NCBI GenBank assembly: GCA_907163375.1
Contig: CAJQUW010007285.1
Coordinates: forward strand, 310,001-374,000
Direction of reading: 5' to 3'
Length of the DNA stretch: 64,000 bases
From: Prostheceraeus crozeri
Taxonomy: Eukaryota > Platyhelminthes > Polycladida > Euryleptidae
Shown one piece after another: positions 1 through 10,704 of the stretch. The first letter of the stretch is position 1. Each line of letters opens with the position of its first letter. Position numbers and translations under genes: made by a program. The notes under the pieces were generated by a model. The model saw only the letters and a program-made list of their open reading frames with translations. It had not been told where the DNA came from and made no database searches.

Positions 1-1365
1 TGATTGCTCCTCAAATTCCTCAAAAAAAAATTTCACTCCTCAAATCCTCAAAAATTCCTCAAATATAGCTAAACTAAGAGAAATTCCTCAAATGTGACAT
101 TTTAGACTAAATGTCGGACAATGTATTGTTTTTTAGCGAATGGTGATTATCTGTAAACTTCCAATCAAGAGGCTAAGATAGAATCCTATAACATGTATCC
201 TACACCCTGACTGCTAAACATGAATCAATCATGATTTATAATTTGATTTTGTTTCACGTCGTTTTAATTTCTGGAAGCTACAGGGTTGCAAATGTTCAGG
301 TTCGTCCGAACTTATTTTGCTATGCAGAGAAGTTGTCTGAAGTTATTGTCTGTCGAACTCCTTAGTGCAACACTTTCACGTATTTAATGAGTGAAACACT
401 GCGATCAACATACCGAAATTGTACATTGGACACTACAAGCAATTTTTTTCTTCAAACTTCATAATTTTGCTTAGAATTCCAACAGTAAAATGCTTATTCA
501 ATTATTTTCATTAATTTTCTGAACCGGTTTCACCGCCTTCATTATATGTTTCTGCGACTATATGACTGCCAAATGCATGCCTGTACTTCTTAAAGAACTT
601 TAGGCTATCGATCCTCTATATCCATTATGTGATAACGTATAGGTATCCCAGCCCACTTGGATTTCAGTGTTCTTATCAACTGAAGCTTTTGTTTCACTCA
701 TTCTCTTCCATTTTATTTCTGCTGAACATGAACACATGCGACGGGGTAAAGCGGATGGTCTCCAAATTTAGTGTCTATCTGCCTCCTGGTCACTAGCGTG
801 CGGAGGTTGGAAGCTTATGAGGCTCTGCTATCCCATGAGTCTGTTTGCAGCTACATTTTTCAGGGTCTGACGACCGACATTTATCCTGGATGAGTTATCC
901 ACTTATAGATCGTTTTCATAATTTGCTGAACACACCTTGGTGTGAAAGTAATGCACAGATTGTTTATCGTTGTATGCGAACTTGGATTAATTAAGACATT
1001 CATCAAACCACATATTACTGGGTTGGCAGATTTTCAACCTGGGTCTACTGCAAGATGTGGATGTCAATATCTCGGCGCAACTTCATGCGAATAGAGGTGA
1101 TAATCTTTCACTCTTTGCTTAGATGAGACCAACAACTTAGCTGGCAAGCCTGTTCCTAACAGTTTTTTGTGTCGTATGAGAGAATTCATGTTCATTTGAA
1201 TGTAGATCCGAGCGATATGATCAAAGCGCTAGCAGGTAAACAAGAGCCACCAAAACTTGTGCAGTATAAAGTAATATTAAGAAATTAGTGTGTAATGTGG
1301 TGTATCCTTCATAATAAATTACTGACTTTTTTAAGTCACGAACCTTCGTCAACGATTTTAGGCTT
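1..1365. other. No gene seen; CCTCAAA-rich start
   Basis: The first 100 bases hold six or so irregular copies of CCTCAAA, the same core word as the tandem array near 62.7 kb. The rest shows no convincing coding frame, RNA gene or repeat. If the delta-COP exon at 8714 belongs to an intact gene, this would be intron (inference). Confidence 0.4.
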
Positions 1366-1639
1366 TCTATACTTATGGGTTACTCTCCTCCCAAATTTGT
1401 CTAAAATCCGTAAAAATTAATCGTCACAAAGCCCCAGATGCATGTAGTTGAGGATATTTCCTACATTAAGAAAAATTCAGTATACAAATCTGACAAGCAT
1501 CATTGAATTGGAGACGATAGCGTGAAGCACAGCGATATCAGCAGCTTGATCTGACATCCTCTGTTCGACACATTCTAAGCAGATAGTCCTTGAGGCAACA
1601 AATAAATTTCGCAACAACGCGGGAAGTGATTATGACCAG
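1366..1639 (+). mobile_element. MITE family A, copy 3, left part
   Basis: Similar to the two near-complete copies at 9510-10141 and 39735-40360. Shared landmarks are the end (ACTTATGGGTTA), the block AAATTTGTCTAAAATC, the block GAGACGATAGCGTGAAG, and GAAGTGATTATGACCAG, where the copy is cut by the Harbinger element. The left terminus is degraded and no target duplication is visible. The element resumes at 3754. Confidence 0.8.
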
Positions 1640-3753
1640 GGACCAATTCAGGGATCTATAGCAAGTCGTATAACAGGCAAACTTAACAGGTAAACAGGTA
1701 ACGGCAATTCATCGATTAAGCAAGATAACAAGTTAACAAGTAAGCTATGACAGGTACACTATGATAAGTAAAATGCTGTATAGCAAGTGTTTCTGTTTAT
1801 CGAATCGACATGTTTTCGCCTGCTATCTTCTTAAAGAAGTGATAATTTAACAGGAACTCAGACAACCGTTATCACATTTTGATTTCGAGAACTAGTGATG
1901 GATGCTAACGACGAAGAACTCCAAGATGGTGACTATCAAGACAGAATAAATTTTGATTTGAGTGGTTTCGATTTTCGAGAACGCTTCAGACTTTCTGCTG
2001 CTCAAGTTGAGGAAATCCTGTTGGACATCGATCCACGATTGAAGAATGAGAGACAGTGCATGATTTAGAACCTCACCAACGGTTTCTTGTGGCCCTGCGC
2101 TTCTACGCAACGGGTGACTTCTGCTATTCTGTCGGAGAATCACATGGAATATCCAAAGCATCAGTTCTTGCATCCATCAGTCGAGTCACCACTTTACTAA
2201 ACAACACCTACTTCCATGAGGTAATATCTTGGCCGAGCACCACAGGTGAGAGGAATAAGATCCCAGCTGACTTTTTTATGAAAGCCCGATTCCCTGCAGT
2301 CTGTGGTGCCATAGATGGAACACATTCCAATTCTAACTCCGTCAGAGAACGAGTGGCAGTATGTCGACCGAAAAGGAAAGCATTCGTTGAATATGATGGC
2401 GATCGCTGGACATAACTATCAGTTCTACGCTATCAATTCTAATTGGCCTGGATCACTTCATGATGCGCGTGTTCTTCGTGAGAGTCTGGTTTACAGTCGT
2501 TTCTGCGATGGATGGAGACCATTCTCAGATGCCGTACTGTTGGGAGATAGTGCTTATCCTTTGCTGGAATGGGTGATGACTGAAGTTCTGAAGCCAATCG
2601 ATCAACTTAACAACGCAGAAAAACGTTTTAACAAATCCCTCAGAAAAACGCGATTCGTCGTCGAAAACGCCTTTGGCATTCTGAAAAATCGCTTTCAGTG
2701 CCTTCACTTTGTGCGAGTAAGAGATCCGAAGAAGGCTACATCTATTATCCATGCGTGCGTCATTCTCTATAACATTCTAATGATATCGAATCCGACTTCT
2801 CATGATTCTGAAGTGGATTCTATAACTGAGCAAGTTGATGAAACCGAAATGGAAACTGTTGAAGATCAACAATCATCAACTGAAACTCCGGTTCTGGACG
2901 AAAGTTCTTCCGTTACTTCTCGTCGTCAAAGACAGGAAGGATTAGTACGTAGAAACAGAATTGTATCTTCATTTGCTTTATAAAGCTGTTGTCAATCTTT
3001 TTATTGAAACTGTTATCCATTCATGGAATACAATTTCATTGATATAATGTATAATGTTAAATTTTGATATAAATTTTGTCATTAAATAATTCATTGAATA
3101 CTAGTTTAAAATCAACAAATATCAAATTTCACGAACTTTGATGAAAGAACAACTTTTTCATGTAAAAGTTTTCAAAAGTACGTGTATAAACGCAGTTTCA
3201 CAAGTTAAGTTCAGCTTTCAGTTTTTGAACCTTCAAACGGTAGTAGTCATTCATCACTTTCTGTCCTTCTATCTTCATTGGGTGCAGTTTATGAGAGAAC
3301 ATGTTCAACTTCTCAGTATCACACACGGTAAAACTCGACGCTTCAGTTGTGACTTTTCATTGAAAATACATAAAATTCTGTATTATTATTTGCCGTTATA
3401 GCATTTATGATTGAAATAATAGTAATATGCATAATATTACTCCAATATACAAACAATGATTCTATAACGCTTCTTCAATAAGGTAATTTGTGTCATTAAT
3501 TATTCAATTCATCGACCCATATTACCTGCAACCACACAAGGCCTCCAACCAATGAGACAACAGTATCTATCTATCTCTCATCCAATCAGATTGACCGTTA
3601 TCGAGTCGAAGCCACAGTGGTCGAAGCGCCTGTTAACTCATAATAAGTAGTTCCCTGTTATCTGCAAAAACTGTCAACATAAAATCCTGTCATGATAATG
3701 CCTGTTACCTGTTGCCTGTTAAAATAATATATTACTCATCTATGAATTGGTCC
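1640..3753 (+). mobile_element. PIF-Harbinger DNA transposon, nested in MITE-A
   Basis: 2114 bp element starting GGACCAATTCA and ending TGAATTGGTCC (11-bp perfect terminal inverted repeats), flanked by the 3-bp duplication CAG at 1637-1639 and 3754-3756. Inside both ends are subterminal AACAGGTAAC/AACAGGCA words. CAG fits the CWG target known for the zebrafish Harbinger3 family. Because the host is a MITE with other copies in this window, the insertion point is independently confirmed: intact copies read GACCAGGCCA across it. It encodes one decayed transposase; the Myb-like accessory protein usual for the superfamily was not found. Confidence 0.92.
1898..2983 (+). pseudogene. Harbinger transposase (DDE_Tnp_4), two frameshifts
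   Basis: The ATG at 1898 opens MDANDEELQDGDYQ and runs on to a helix-turn-helix region (LRFYATGDFCYSVGESHGIS). The catalytic core follows: first acidic residue in GAIDGTH, second in WPGSLHDARVL, third in VVENAFGILKNRF, the order expected of PIF-Harbinger DDE transposases. The reading frame changes twice: near 2055 (a stop just after residue 55 of the first frame) and near 2325, where a 2-base loss in a CACA run fits. The tail is Glu/Ser-rich and ends with a stop at 2981-2983. Length over all frames is about 360 residues, usual for the family. Position and termini show it is the gene of the enclosing element. It is no longer translatable as one protein. Confidence 0.9.
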
Positions 3754-3810
3754 CAGGCCAATATCCTTTTGTAATACATATAACTTCAAAAAGTGTGGTC
3801 AACTCTGGGG
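3754..3810 (+). mobile_element. MITE family A, copy 3, right part
   Basis: Starts with the second CAG and continues CAGGCCAATATCC ... AAAAAGTGTGGTCAAC, matching CAGGCCACATCCC ... AAAAAGGTGTGGCAAC in copy 2. Similarity fades after about 3810; the right terminus was not found. Confidence 0.75.
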
Positions 3811-4279
3811 TTGCCTTCTTCATGACTTTTTTCATGAAGTTTGTCCCAAAATCCCTGTTAAAATTTGGAGTTTTTCTTGCAATTGTTATATTAGGCTCCG
3901 TTTACATTCCTCAAATTTTTCTAATAGGCTAATCACAGGCCTGCGTCACGAGATATCGCTGCTTATCACATGTAAATCATCCTCTAACTGTTTTAGAGAA
4001 TACCATTCTTATTTTTAGGCCTGGATAGGGCACTCTATTTGGGGCACAGATAGTTTTAAAAATTATCGCTTTCAGACATTTATCTGTCTGATTTTATTTG
4101 TAGATATCTTATTAGATATCTACCTGATCTGACTTATCCATGCTTATCTTCATCCGGTTGTCTTGGTAACGCTCTATGTTTTTAGCACTTGCCTTCAGGC
4201 AGGGAAATTAACTTAGATAGAACTTTATCTGGATATTGAAATACATGTAGCATTACAGATGACAGTGGTGTTTCCTAAA
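3811..4279. other. No gene seen; one short palindrome
   Basis: No coding frame or known repeat. A perfect 10-bp inverted repeat (GTAGATATCT, 4-base loop TATT, AGATATCTAC) lies at 4100-4123; it is AT-rich and probably chance. Confidence 0.4.
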
Positions 4280-4409
4280 TAATGGATAGAGGATGGCTGT
4301 ACGATTCTCTTACATAGCTCCTGAAATTATCTGATATATCCCTCGGGATTCATCACATAATTTCCCTCTCTATATCCCATAGAATCGCGTAGCCATCCTC
4401 TATCCATTA
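4280..4409. mobile_element. 130-bp palindromic MITE
   Basis: The 29-base ends (TAATGGATAGAGGATGGCT ... and its reverse complement at 4381-4409) match with two or three differences. The inner halves are also inverted copies (GAAATTATCTGATATATCC against GAAATTATGTGATGAATCC), so the whole unit folds on itself about a CCCTCGGG centre. It has no coding capacity. The target duplication is unclear, so the superfamily is unassigned. Confidence 0.7.
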
Positions 4410-4755
4410 CATAGAAATGAAAACGGTGCAAAAACATATCTAAACTGATAGCAATGAATAATTGTAGTAAATACCTTGCATCTCCTGAGGAAAATTGTGA
4501 TTATTTCACAATTCTGTATGTAAAACAATTGAAACCGGTAAACAATTTCAAATTCATAACTCCGTGCGTAACAATAATCAAGCCAAGATTTGCCTGAATC
4601 AAATTACTGATCCATCTCCTGAGCTGTTTTTTTCACTCTTTTCACGTAAAAGCTATGAATAACTCCATCTACTGGCTGGACTCTGTCCTTCTTTCAAATG
4701 CCTGAGGTACATCATTTCAATCAATAGCTACTGTATTATTCTTCGCGTAGCGCTG

Positions 4756-4930
4756 GTCTCCGTGGCACAGTGGTTGAGTGCTTGACCTAACGATCATCTG
4801 GTCCAGAGGTCGAGACCCGGTAAGTGTCATTGGAAGTCGTCAGGAAGGGCATCCGGACTAAAAGATCACAACGCACCTAAAAATGGACTAAAAGATCAGT
4901 CACACAAGAAGGTTAAATGTTCAGAATCTG
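4756..4930 (+). mobile_element. tRNA-derived SINE with RTE-like tail
   Basis: The head has a pol III box A-like stretch (GTGGCACAGTGGTTGAGTG) and a box B-like stretch (AGGTCGAGACCC) at tRNA spacing. It is followed by GTCAGGAAGGGCATCCGGAC, a tail word shared by many animal SINEs whose 3' end derives from RTE-type LINEs. The 3' limit is uncertain and may extend to about 4990. 4410-4755 upstream holds nothing recognised. Confidence 0.75.
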
Positions 4931-6779
4931 CTATTGAATATTGATATATGTCCAGAGAAGAATGGTGCAACAGCAATAAAGTCGAGCTTTCTGTAAAGAT
5001 TATCTCACGTCCTTCAAGTACGAAGATTAATACATTCGTCAAAGTAATTTCATCTTTGTCAATAGAGAATTGTTGAAAGAATGAATAATACTGCCGGTAT
5101 TGTGTGACGTAATTCTATGTGGCAGTTTTTATAGATAAATCCTTCATGTGGTCAAATGGATAAAAAAGAGAAGACACCAAAGATAGAATCTGTCATTTAA
5201 TGAAGGTGCTAACGTGTCAGTATCATATGTGACGTCAATGGAAGATAAACCCACGCAACGTTTGAAAAATATTAATTAATAGATGCGATGGGGCGCGATG
5301 ATCAAGTAGGTTCATATCATGTTATAAACCCAAGAGAAAACAATTCCTGTAAATTTGCTGATAATTTGGATTTAGAAACATGAAGTGTGGCGTTAATGAC
5401 CAATGAAATCCGCACTGTTTGACCTCTAGGTTCCAGCAATAAAGTTTAACTTATTCGTTGTCTCATTTTGACATAAATAGTCAAGCTATGGTGTTTGTTA
5501 ATTTCTAATCTTTAGATGTACGAACAAGTACATGTAGATTACAAAAATTGACATAACAGTATAAGGTAAGAGTAGGCACGAAGGTCAAGGAAAGAAATGG
5601 TGCTTGTTAATTTTTTTTCATGTTACAATAATAATATATTACATATTATTATATCCTATCATGATTTTCTTTAAAGGCATGTTACATGTTCCAGGTGGAA
5701 TTGAATTTTAAGATTATAAGGAAGCCGTGCGAGTCAGTGCAGTCCTTCTTTTTTGCATTCAACGTTCGCACAACTCAAAGCAATATAAGAATTATTTACA
5801 ATTTTTTGACAGGTATGCAAATGATTTTAAAATTAAATACCAAGCGTAGTTTTTCGGGACTTAAAACCCGCAAATCATCCACTGCACGCAGTTGAATGAG
5901 ACTTCGATACATGCTCAGCAGAATTTCAGTAGAATTAACAAATAGATGGCCTCAAAATATGATAGAGCGGGTGTATTTGCGCAATATCTTAATAAGTTTG
6001 TTAACAGGTTACATATGTATCGAAGGAGATCTTACTAAATTTGCATTTTCACTCTCTGACACTCCTCCCACGGGGCGTGATAGTTATCTCAATCTGGGTT
6101 CATTTATTAACTATAAATGTACAGCTTGATGGAAAGGAATGGGCGTTATTTCGAACACTTTAATTGTTGTTTCAAAGAAGAACGAGACAGTATAGATAGC
6201 TTTGTCATAAAACCTTTTCTCATACTACATTTCCTGACTAACAATCTGATGTACTAGTTCCTCATGCAACTTATTTCCTCACAAATTGAACACACGTTCA
6301 CACTGCCATTGATATTGGAGTCTTAAAATCGTCATAATTAATATCAGAAAAGATGGAATAAAATCTTGAGACGGTGTTTCTTATTCTAATTTTGAAAGCA
6401 TGTATTTTAATACGATACTGCTTTCAAAAGTCAACATTTCGATTTGGTGTATACGATAACATATTTCGAAAATTCAATCAAACAGTTTTACGAATGGTGC
6501 AATTGCTGTGACAATAGCTGATGAAGTAAAGAATTTGAATTGATCCTGAAAAGTCAATGTCATGTCAAGATTTCTTTAGCATTCATTAAATTTCCATGTT
6601 TTCAGAGTAAAAATGAGTCCACCTTAATCACTGATTTTTTTCTAGAGGATTGAGATACAATTTTTACACATTGCGAGCTTCTCAATTTTTTAGATAGATA
6701 TTTTACGCTTAAAGAAACATGCACAGGATCATACACCACATCAGACTCGAAGACCACGAACTCTTCTTCATGCAGTCGC
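4931..6779. other. No gene seen
   Basis: AT-rich DNA with only short open frames that match no family I know (69 residues from 5686, 77 from 5896). No splice-framed exon or repeat was recognised. Probably intron of the delta-COP gene, if that gene is intact. Confidence 0.4.
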
Positions 6780-7200
6780 GCAACTCGAAGGCACTCTCAA
6801 AGGCGCCTTCCTACAATTTAAAGGCGCCTTCCTATAGCTCGAAGGCCTCTCCCTATAACTCAAAGCTGCTCCTCTCTCTCTCTCTCCCTCTGAGGCACTT
6901 TTGCTGCAACTCATAATCAGCCTTCTCCTTCAGAGGCGCCTATTCTGTAACTTAGAGGTGCCTTCCTAAAAATGTAAAAAGCAACCGAGCCATTCTTATA
7001 ATTCATGGGACACCCTTCCTATAGATCAGTCTCTTCGGGTGCCATTCCTAAAAATAGTAACGGAAAGTATGAGAGCCATTCTTTATAGGCCGCCCTTCCA
7101 ATATCTCAAAAACAGTTCTCTATAAATGAAAGACATTCTTCAATAATTTGATGGACCTCTCCTCATAAGTGCCTTCCTTTGAGGCGCTAGAAATTTTATA
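6780..7200 (+). repeat. Decayed short tandem repeat (about 22-bp unit)
   Basis: Repeated words of the form AAGGCGCCTTCCTATAGCTC, clear between 6790 and 6870 and increasingly degenerate up to GTGCCTTCCTTTGAGGCGCT near 7190. The short open frame across it (6719-6916) repeats Lys-Ala-Pro-Ser-Tyr and is a by-product. Confidence 0.6.
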
Positions 7201-7413
7201 AGAATCGTGCCCTCTGATATTTTATACAATTTTTTGACATTTATTTACCAAACAGAGAGAATAGCTACGCAACAACGCATGCTTAAGAACCAAGGGACAG
7301 AGTATATTTAACAATAGAGACATGATGCTGATGTAATCAATATATCGGTGCTCCCGGGCATTGAGTTGGGGCCCCACTTCTGTCTGCTTTGACGCTTTTG
7401 AACGATATAACTA

Positions 7414-8286
7414 CAGGGTTCCGCAAACTTTGAACCTTTTTCCGGCCAAATTCAGGTAAATACTTTTCGTTCCGGCCGCATTTTAGAATTGTCATCCTCT
7501 ATGCACAATAGCATCAAAACTACTATTTTATTTGCATCATTCGATTATTGGATCCCCGAACTATAGATTATCTATTAGATTTTATTATTTAGATCTCATA
7601 AGCATTCATTAGATAGAAGACAATTTGAACGAACGAATTGATTACAGAAAGAAAGAATATGAATGTGATGAATGCGCTTGTATTTCAGACTAAGTTTATT
7701 GAAATTAGGTTCAAATTTTATCACCGCAGCTTTGATTAGAACCAAAGTGTGCTTTCATGAAAGTCGATTTCTGTGTTTATTTTTTTACGTCGTATTTAAG
7801 CGACGAAAATGTTTGTTCGCATGCAAATGTGGATCCAAGCATGGAACTGACAATCGTGCTGACATTGCGTAGATTTTTGTGATAAACTTCTCCAGAATTG
7901 AAGAATCAACTCCAAACTGCAGTGCTTTCGCTTTAGTGCATCATTTGCTTGCAATTCAATCAGCTCCAATTGACATTGTGGAAGAGCTTCCGTAGATACA
8001 AATGGTGCATAATATGCGATCAATTCATCTGGTTGAACCACCCATGGATCAGCCAGGAGAGTAAAGAATGTTTTCTGGGATCTAGATTCATTGAATCTTG
8101 TTTTGAATTCAGATTTCAACGATTCGATGCAATCGATAAATATATTCAGACCTCTTAATTCCTACTTCTGATTGAAATGAAGATAATAAGAACTCATAAA
8201 TTAGACCTTCCGGCCGCAAAACCCAAATTTTTGGGTATCGAGTCAACCGACCGCATGCGCCGGAAAGCCTAGTTTGCGGAGCACTA
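7414..8286 (-). mobile_element. Decayed hAT transposon
   Basis: Ends CAGGGTTCCGCAAACT (7414) and, reverse-complemented, TAGTGCTCCGCAAACT (8286), the classical hAT terminal form. Subterminal TTCCGGCCGCA words lie inside both ends (near 7441, 7481, 8210). The flanking 8-mers match poorly, so the target duplication has decayed or the ends have shifted by a base or two. The interior encodes remnants of a minus-strand hAT transposase. At 873 bp it is much shorter than an autonomous hAT, so it is an internally deleted derivative. Confidence 0.8.
7672..8119 (-). pseudogene. hAT transposase C-terminal part (GTF2IRD2/ZBED-like)
   Basis: The minus strand reads EFKTRFNESRSQ, FTLLADPW, YYAPFVSTEALPQCQLELIE and NDALKRKH, followed in another frame by FACEQTFSSLKY and then LVLIKAAV and KFEPNFNKLS. 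This is the order of the conserved C-terminal region, including the hAT dimerisation segment (CEQxFS), seen in the transposases from which vertebrate GTF2IRD2-type genes arose. At least one frameshift (near 7860) and stops near 7800 and 7760 break it. Only the last third of a transposase is present. Confidence 0.75.
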
Positions 8287-8357
8287 CTTTAGTACAATAG
8301 TGGATATATCCTTCCGTAAATCACAACCTTGGATGATGAAGTGAATGAATAAATGGT

Positions 8358-8615
8358 TTGACGTCACTACTCCCCCATACTGGAGGCTTTGACGGTGCTG
8401 ACATAGTAAGACCGTATCTGGAGCGCTATGATCCTTCAGTCCGGATACCCTTCCTGCCGACTTCCTGTGACACTTTCGGGTTTTGGCCTCTGGACCGAAA
8501 GATCACTACACCAAGCACTTGGCCATTGTGCCTTTCAGACCTCAACTCCGTAGTATTGTGGAATGAAACTAATCCAGTATCTACAGTCTACTTTGCGACT
8601 AATTCTGAAGGTTGA
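8358..8615 (+). other. Unrecognised open frame, possible exon or gene fragment
   Basis: An 85-codon open stretch with richer codon composition than its surroundings, containing GGFDGADIVRPYLERYD, FGFWPLDRK and LNSVVLWNETNPVSTVYFA. I do not recognise the family. WPLDRK-type words occur at the start of LamG-like repeats in some invertebrate extracellular proteins, which is only a guess. A possible splice donor (ATAGTAAGA) lies inside at about 8404. It does not resemble the part of delta-COP expected just before the next exon, so it is more likely a stray fragment within an intron. Confidence 0.3.
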
Positions 8616-8713
8616 TCTTTTTGGGTGTTTATATCTCGAGTTCTTAAATGTTCGATAACATGTGATGTAATAATACGTTACCGTCTACAAATGATAAAAT
8701 TCTCTTTCAACAG

Positions 8714-8899
8714 ATCAGGCACCGCTGGGGCGCCGCGGGTCACAGAATGTGAGGGCGAGTATCAATACGACAGTCGACGATCTTTATTGGAGTGGCGACA
8801 TCCAGTCATCGACAGTAACAACAGGAGCGGTACGATGGAGCTTTCAGTATCCGGAGGCAATGCCGACTCCTTCTTCCCAGTCACCGTCAACTTCTCCAG
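8714..8899 (+). CDS. ARCN1: Delta-COP (archain), penultimate exon
   Basis: Delta-COP is a subunit of the COPI coat that carries cargo from Golgi to endoplasmic reticulum; this exon lies in its C-terminal mu-homology domain. It opens after a pyrimidine-rich acceptor (TCTCTTTCAACAG) and ends at CCAG before GTAATT. The translation includes GAPRVTECEGEYQYDSRRS, LLEWRHPVIDSNNRSGTMEL and FFPVTVNFS, which lines up with the vertebrate segment GEYRHDSRRNTLEW...PVIDAKNKSGSLEF...FFPVQVSF as I remember it. It starts in phase 2 and ends with two bases (AG) of a serine codon completed by the next exon. Substitutions are conservative and the frame is clean. Upstream exons were not found in the preceding 8.7 kb, so they lie outside the window or this is a partial copy. 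Confidence 0.85.
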
Positions 8900-9190
8900 G
8901 TAATTGTACGACGATGATTTTCTCGTAGTTCAACTGGACATAATATCCCAGATAACTTTCCACATTGCTGGTCGATTTTAATTAACTATGCATTATTTGA
9001 CAACAAAGGTCTGTCGCAGTACATTGAATATGTAAAGAGAATGACAACCTCCAAGTGATATCGACAGCTTATTGTCCTATTATTATTGACAGCATTCTTG
9101 TTGTAGCGAGACACCATATCAGCATGTCATTCGCCCTCCACGTACCTGCGTTAAAGGAGTGCCTTCCTGCAATTCATGCTGTCAACAGAT

Positions 9191-9400
9191 GGTCCGGTGG
9201 CCTTGTGGTTAGAGGGCATGCTTGCACGTCCTCCAGCCCCAACGTTGTTGGTTCAAACTTACCCACCACTGATGAGGCCCAACAAGCCAAAACATGTCTC
9301 GTGGTGGTTACATCGAGATTTGATAAATGTATCAACTGCCAGGTTGCTTGTCGCGACAACTAATGCGTCCATAAAATACCGCGACCGCACTCGCCTGACC
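9191..9400 (+). mobile_element. tRNA-related SINE head (probable)
   Basis: GGTGGCCTTGTGGTTAGAGG resembles a pol III box A and GTTGGTTCAAACTTACCC a box B at tRNA-like spacing. The acceptor stem halves do not pair well, so a working tRNA gene is unlikely. The body after 9270 matches nothing else in the window and its 3' limit is a guess. Confidence 0.5.
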
Positions 9401-9420
9401 AAGGAATCGAACTAAAGTCC

Positions 9421-9509
9421 GCTCTGTCTAAAATAGTTGCATCGATGTCACTTTTACAAACTTCTAAATGCGTGTATACTGATGATTGTTTTTTGAGAGA
9501 TGTTATTTG
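9421..9509. repeat. Repeat R1, copy 1, left part
   Basis: GCTCTGTCTAAAATAGTTGC ... GAGAGATGTTATTTG, about 90% identical by eye to 13366-13455. It is interrupted by MITE-A copy 1 and resumes at 10142. Confidence 0.85.
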
Positions 9510-10141
9510 GGTACTCATGGTTTATCTCCCCCCAAGGTTTTCAAATTTGTCTAAAATCTGCAAAAGTGATTGAAATCGTCGCAAACTTCAGGCAGGTAGA
9601 CGTACCTAAGCATATTATCTACCCACCTACAAAATTTGATGCAGATTAGACAAGCACTTTTTGCATTAGAGACGATAACGTGAAGTGTAGCGATGTCAAC
9701 AGCTTGTATTGACTTCGTATGTTCGACGCATTATTGTTACTCGTGTGTGCATTGTTCTCTCTCCCTCTTCGTCTCATCCACTACTATTTGAAATCTTCCC
9801 ACGACCACTACCTTGCCACACCTTTTAAGAAGCACATTAATGTGAGGGATGTGGTCTGGTCATCATCGCTTCACGAGTTGTCGGGAAATGACTTTGTAGA
9901 CCTCAAGTGCTTTCTGCTCCGACGGTGATGTCATAAGAAGTCAGATCAAGGTGCCGGCATTGCTGCACTTCAAGTTATCGCTCCTAATTCAAAAATCACC
10001 AGTCCGATTTGTCCAAATTTTGGCATGTAGATAGAGAATAACCTCGCTTACGTGTGTTTAAAGTTTTGTGATGATTGATTCATTTTTTTGGCTTTTAGAC
10101 AAATTTGAAAACGTAGGGGCAGGAGATAACCCACAAGTACC
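9510..10141 (-). mobile_element. MITE family A, copy 1 (632 bp), exact 8-bp TSD
   Basis: Begins GGTACTCATGG and ends CACAAGTACC, flanked by GTTATTTG at 9502-9509 and 10142-10149. The ends are long imperfect inverted repeats reaching roughly 200 bp inward (AAATTTGTCTAAAA about 40 bases from each end; GATAACGTGAAGTG / CACTTCAAGTTATC farther in). There is no transposase; the internal 69-codon frame at 9719 is not conserved in copy 2. An 8-bp duplication fits hAT, P or Merlin-type transposition; GGTACTT is not a familiar terminus of any of these. Copy 2 (39735-40360) is in the opposite orientation. Confidence 0.9.
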
Positions 10142-10405
10142 GTTATTTGAACCACATCGTTAGCTGAGCTGTAAGTAACAAACCTGCTTGTCCAGTGACA
10201 CTTAACTTAAGACCTTTGTTATCAATCTGTCCATAGTACTTAACCTTTTTGACGGTACTGAACCTCACAAGTTCCGTACATGTGTAAAATGTGCTCCTTT
10301 TCTTCTGATTAAAAATATATTGATTTAACTGTAATTACTTGATGCTGTATTAGTGCACAAACTGTACCATACATCACTTGCATACAAAATTATTGTGTTC
10401 AAAGA
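10142..10405. repeat. Repeat R1, copy 1, right part
   Basis: From GTTATTTGAACCACATCG through TAACAAACCTGCTTGTCCAG to CAAAATTATTGTG. It matches 13451-13715 at roughly 90% by eye. The family of R1 is unknown; no ends or coding region were identified. Confidence 0.85.
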
Positions 10406-10467
10406 ACGAAATCAACACCATACGAATTTCACTAAAAAGCTTGAGCATAATGAATATTTACTGCAAA

Positions 10468-10704
10468 TCAATGTGACTGTTGCTGTTGCTGTTGCCGTTT
10501 AGATGCGATTTGAGTAATGTGCGGCTTCATCTTGGCAAGTGCCACTCTCATATCATTTTCATAACAAAGTCTGTTCCTTTTCGTTTTTATATCTACCATC
10601 ATCGAAAAGGACTGCTCGCAAAGACATGTTGTAACAAACGGTATGAGTATCTCGAGGGCTTTCTTAGCGATAAGAGAAACGCTCATGTCGCTTATTGGAT
10701 TCAA
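10468..10704 (-). pseudogene. hAT transposase C-terminal fragment
   Basis: A 78-codon frame whose text is the hAT dimerisation region: SLIAKKALEILIPFVTTCLC, then EQSFSMMVDIKTKRNRLC, then NDMRVALAKMKPHI, and a Gln run before the stop. The same block ends vertebrate SCAND3/FAM200/ZBED-type proteins and their parent transposons. Only the last part of the protein is present; nothing upstream on the minus strand (10705 onward) continues it in frame. The Gln run is CTG/TTG repeats at 10475-10495. Repeat R1 lies immediately downstream and could be this element's 3' region, but R1 copy 2 has no such coding piece beside it. Confidence 0.85.

Noticed and set aside
4100-4123. Perfect 10-bp hairpin as regulatory element or terminator
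   Set aside because: AT-rich, isolated, and not next to any gene; chance is enough.
9191-9268. Possible tRNA gene
   Set aside because: Box A and B words are present but the acceptor stem does not pair; a SINE head is more likely.
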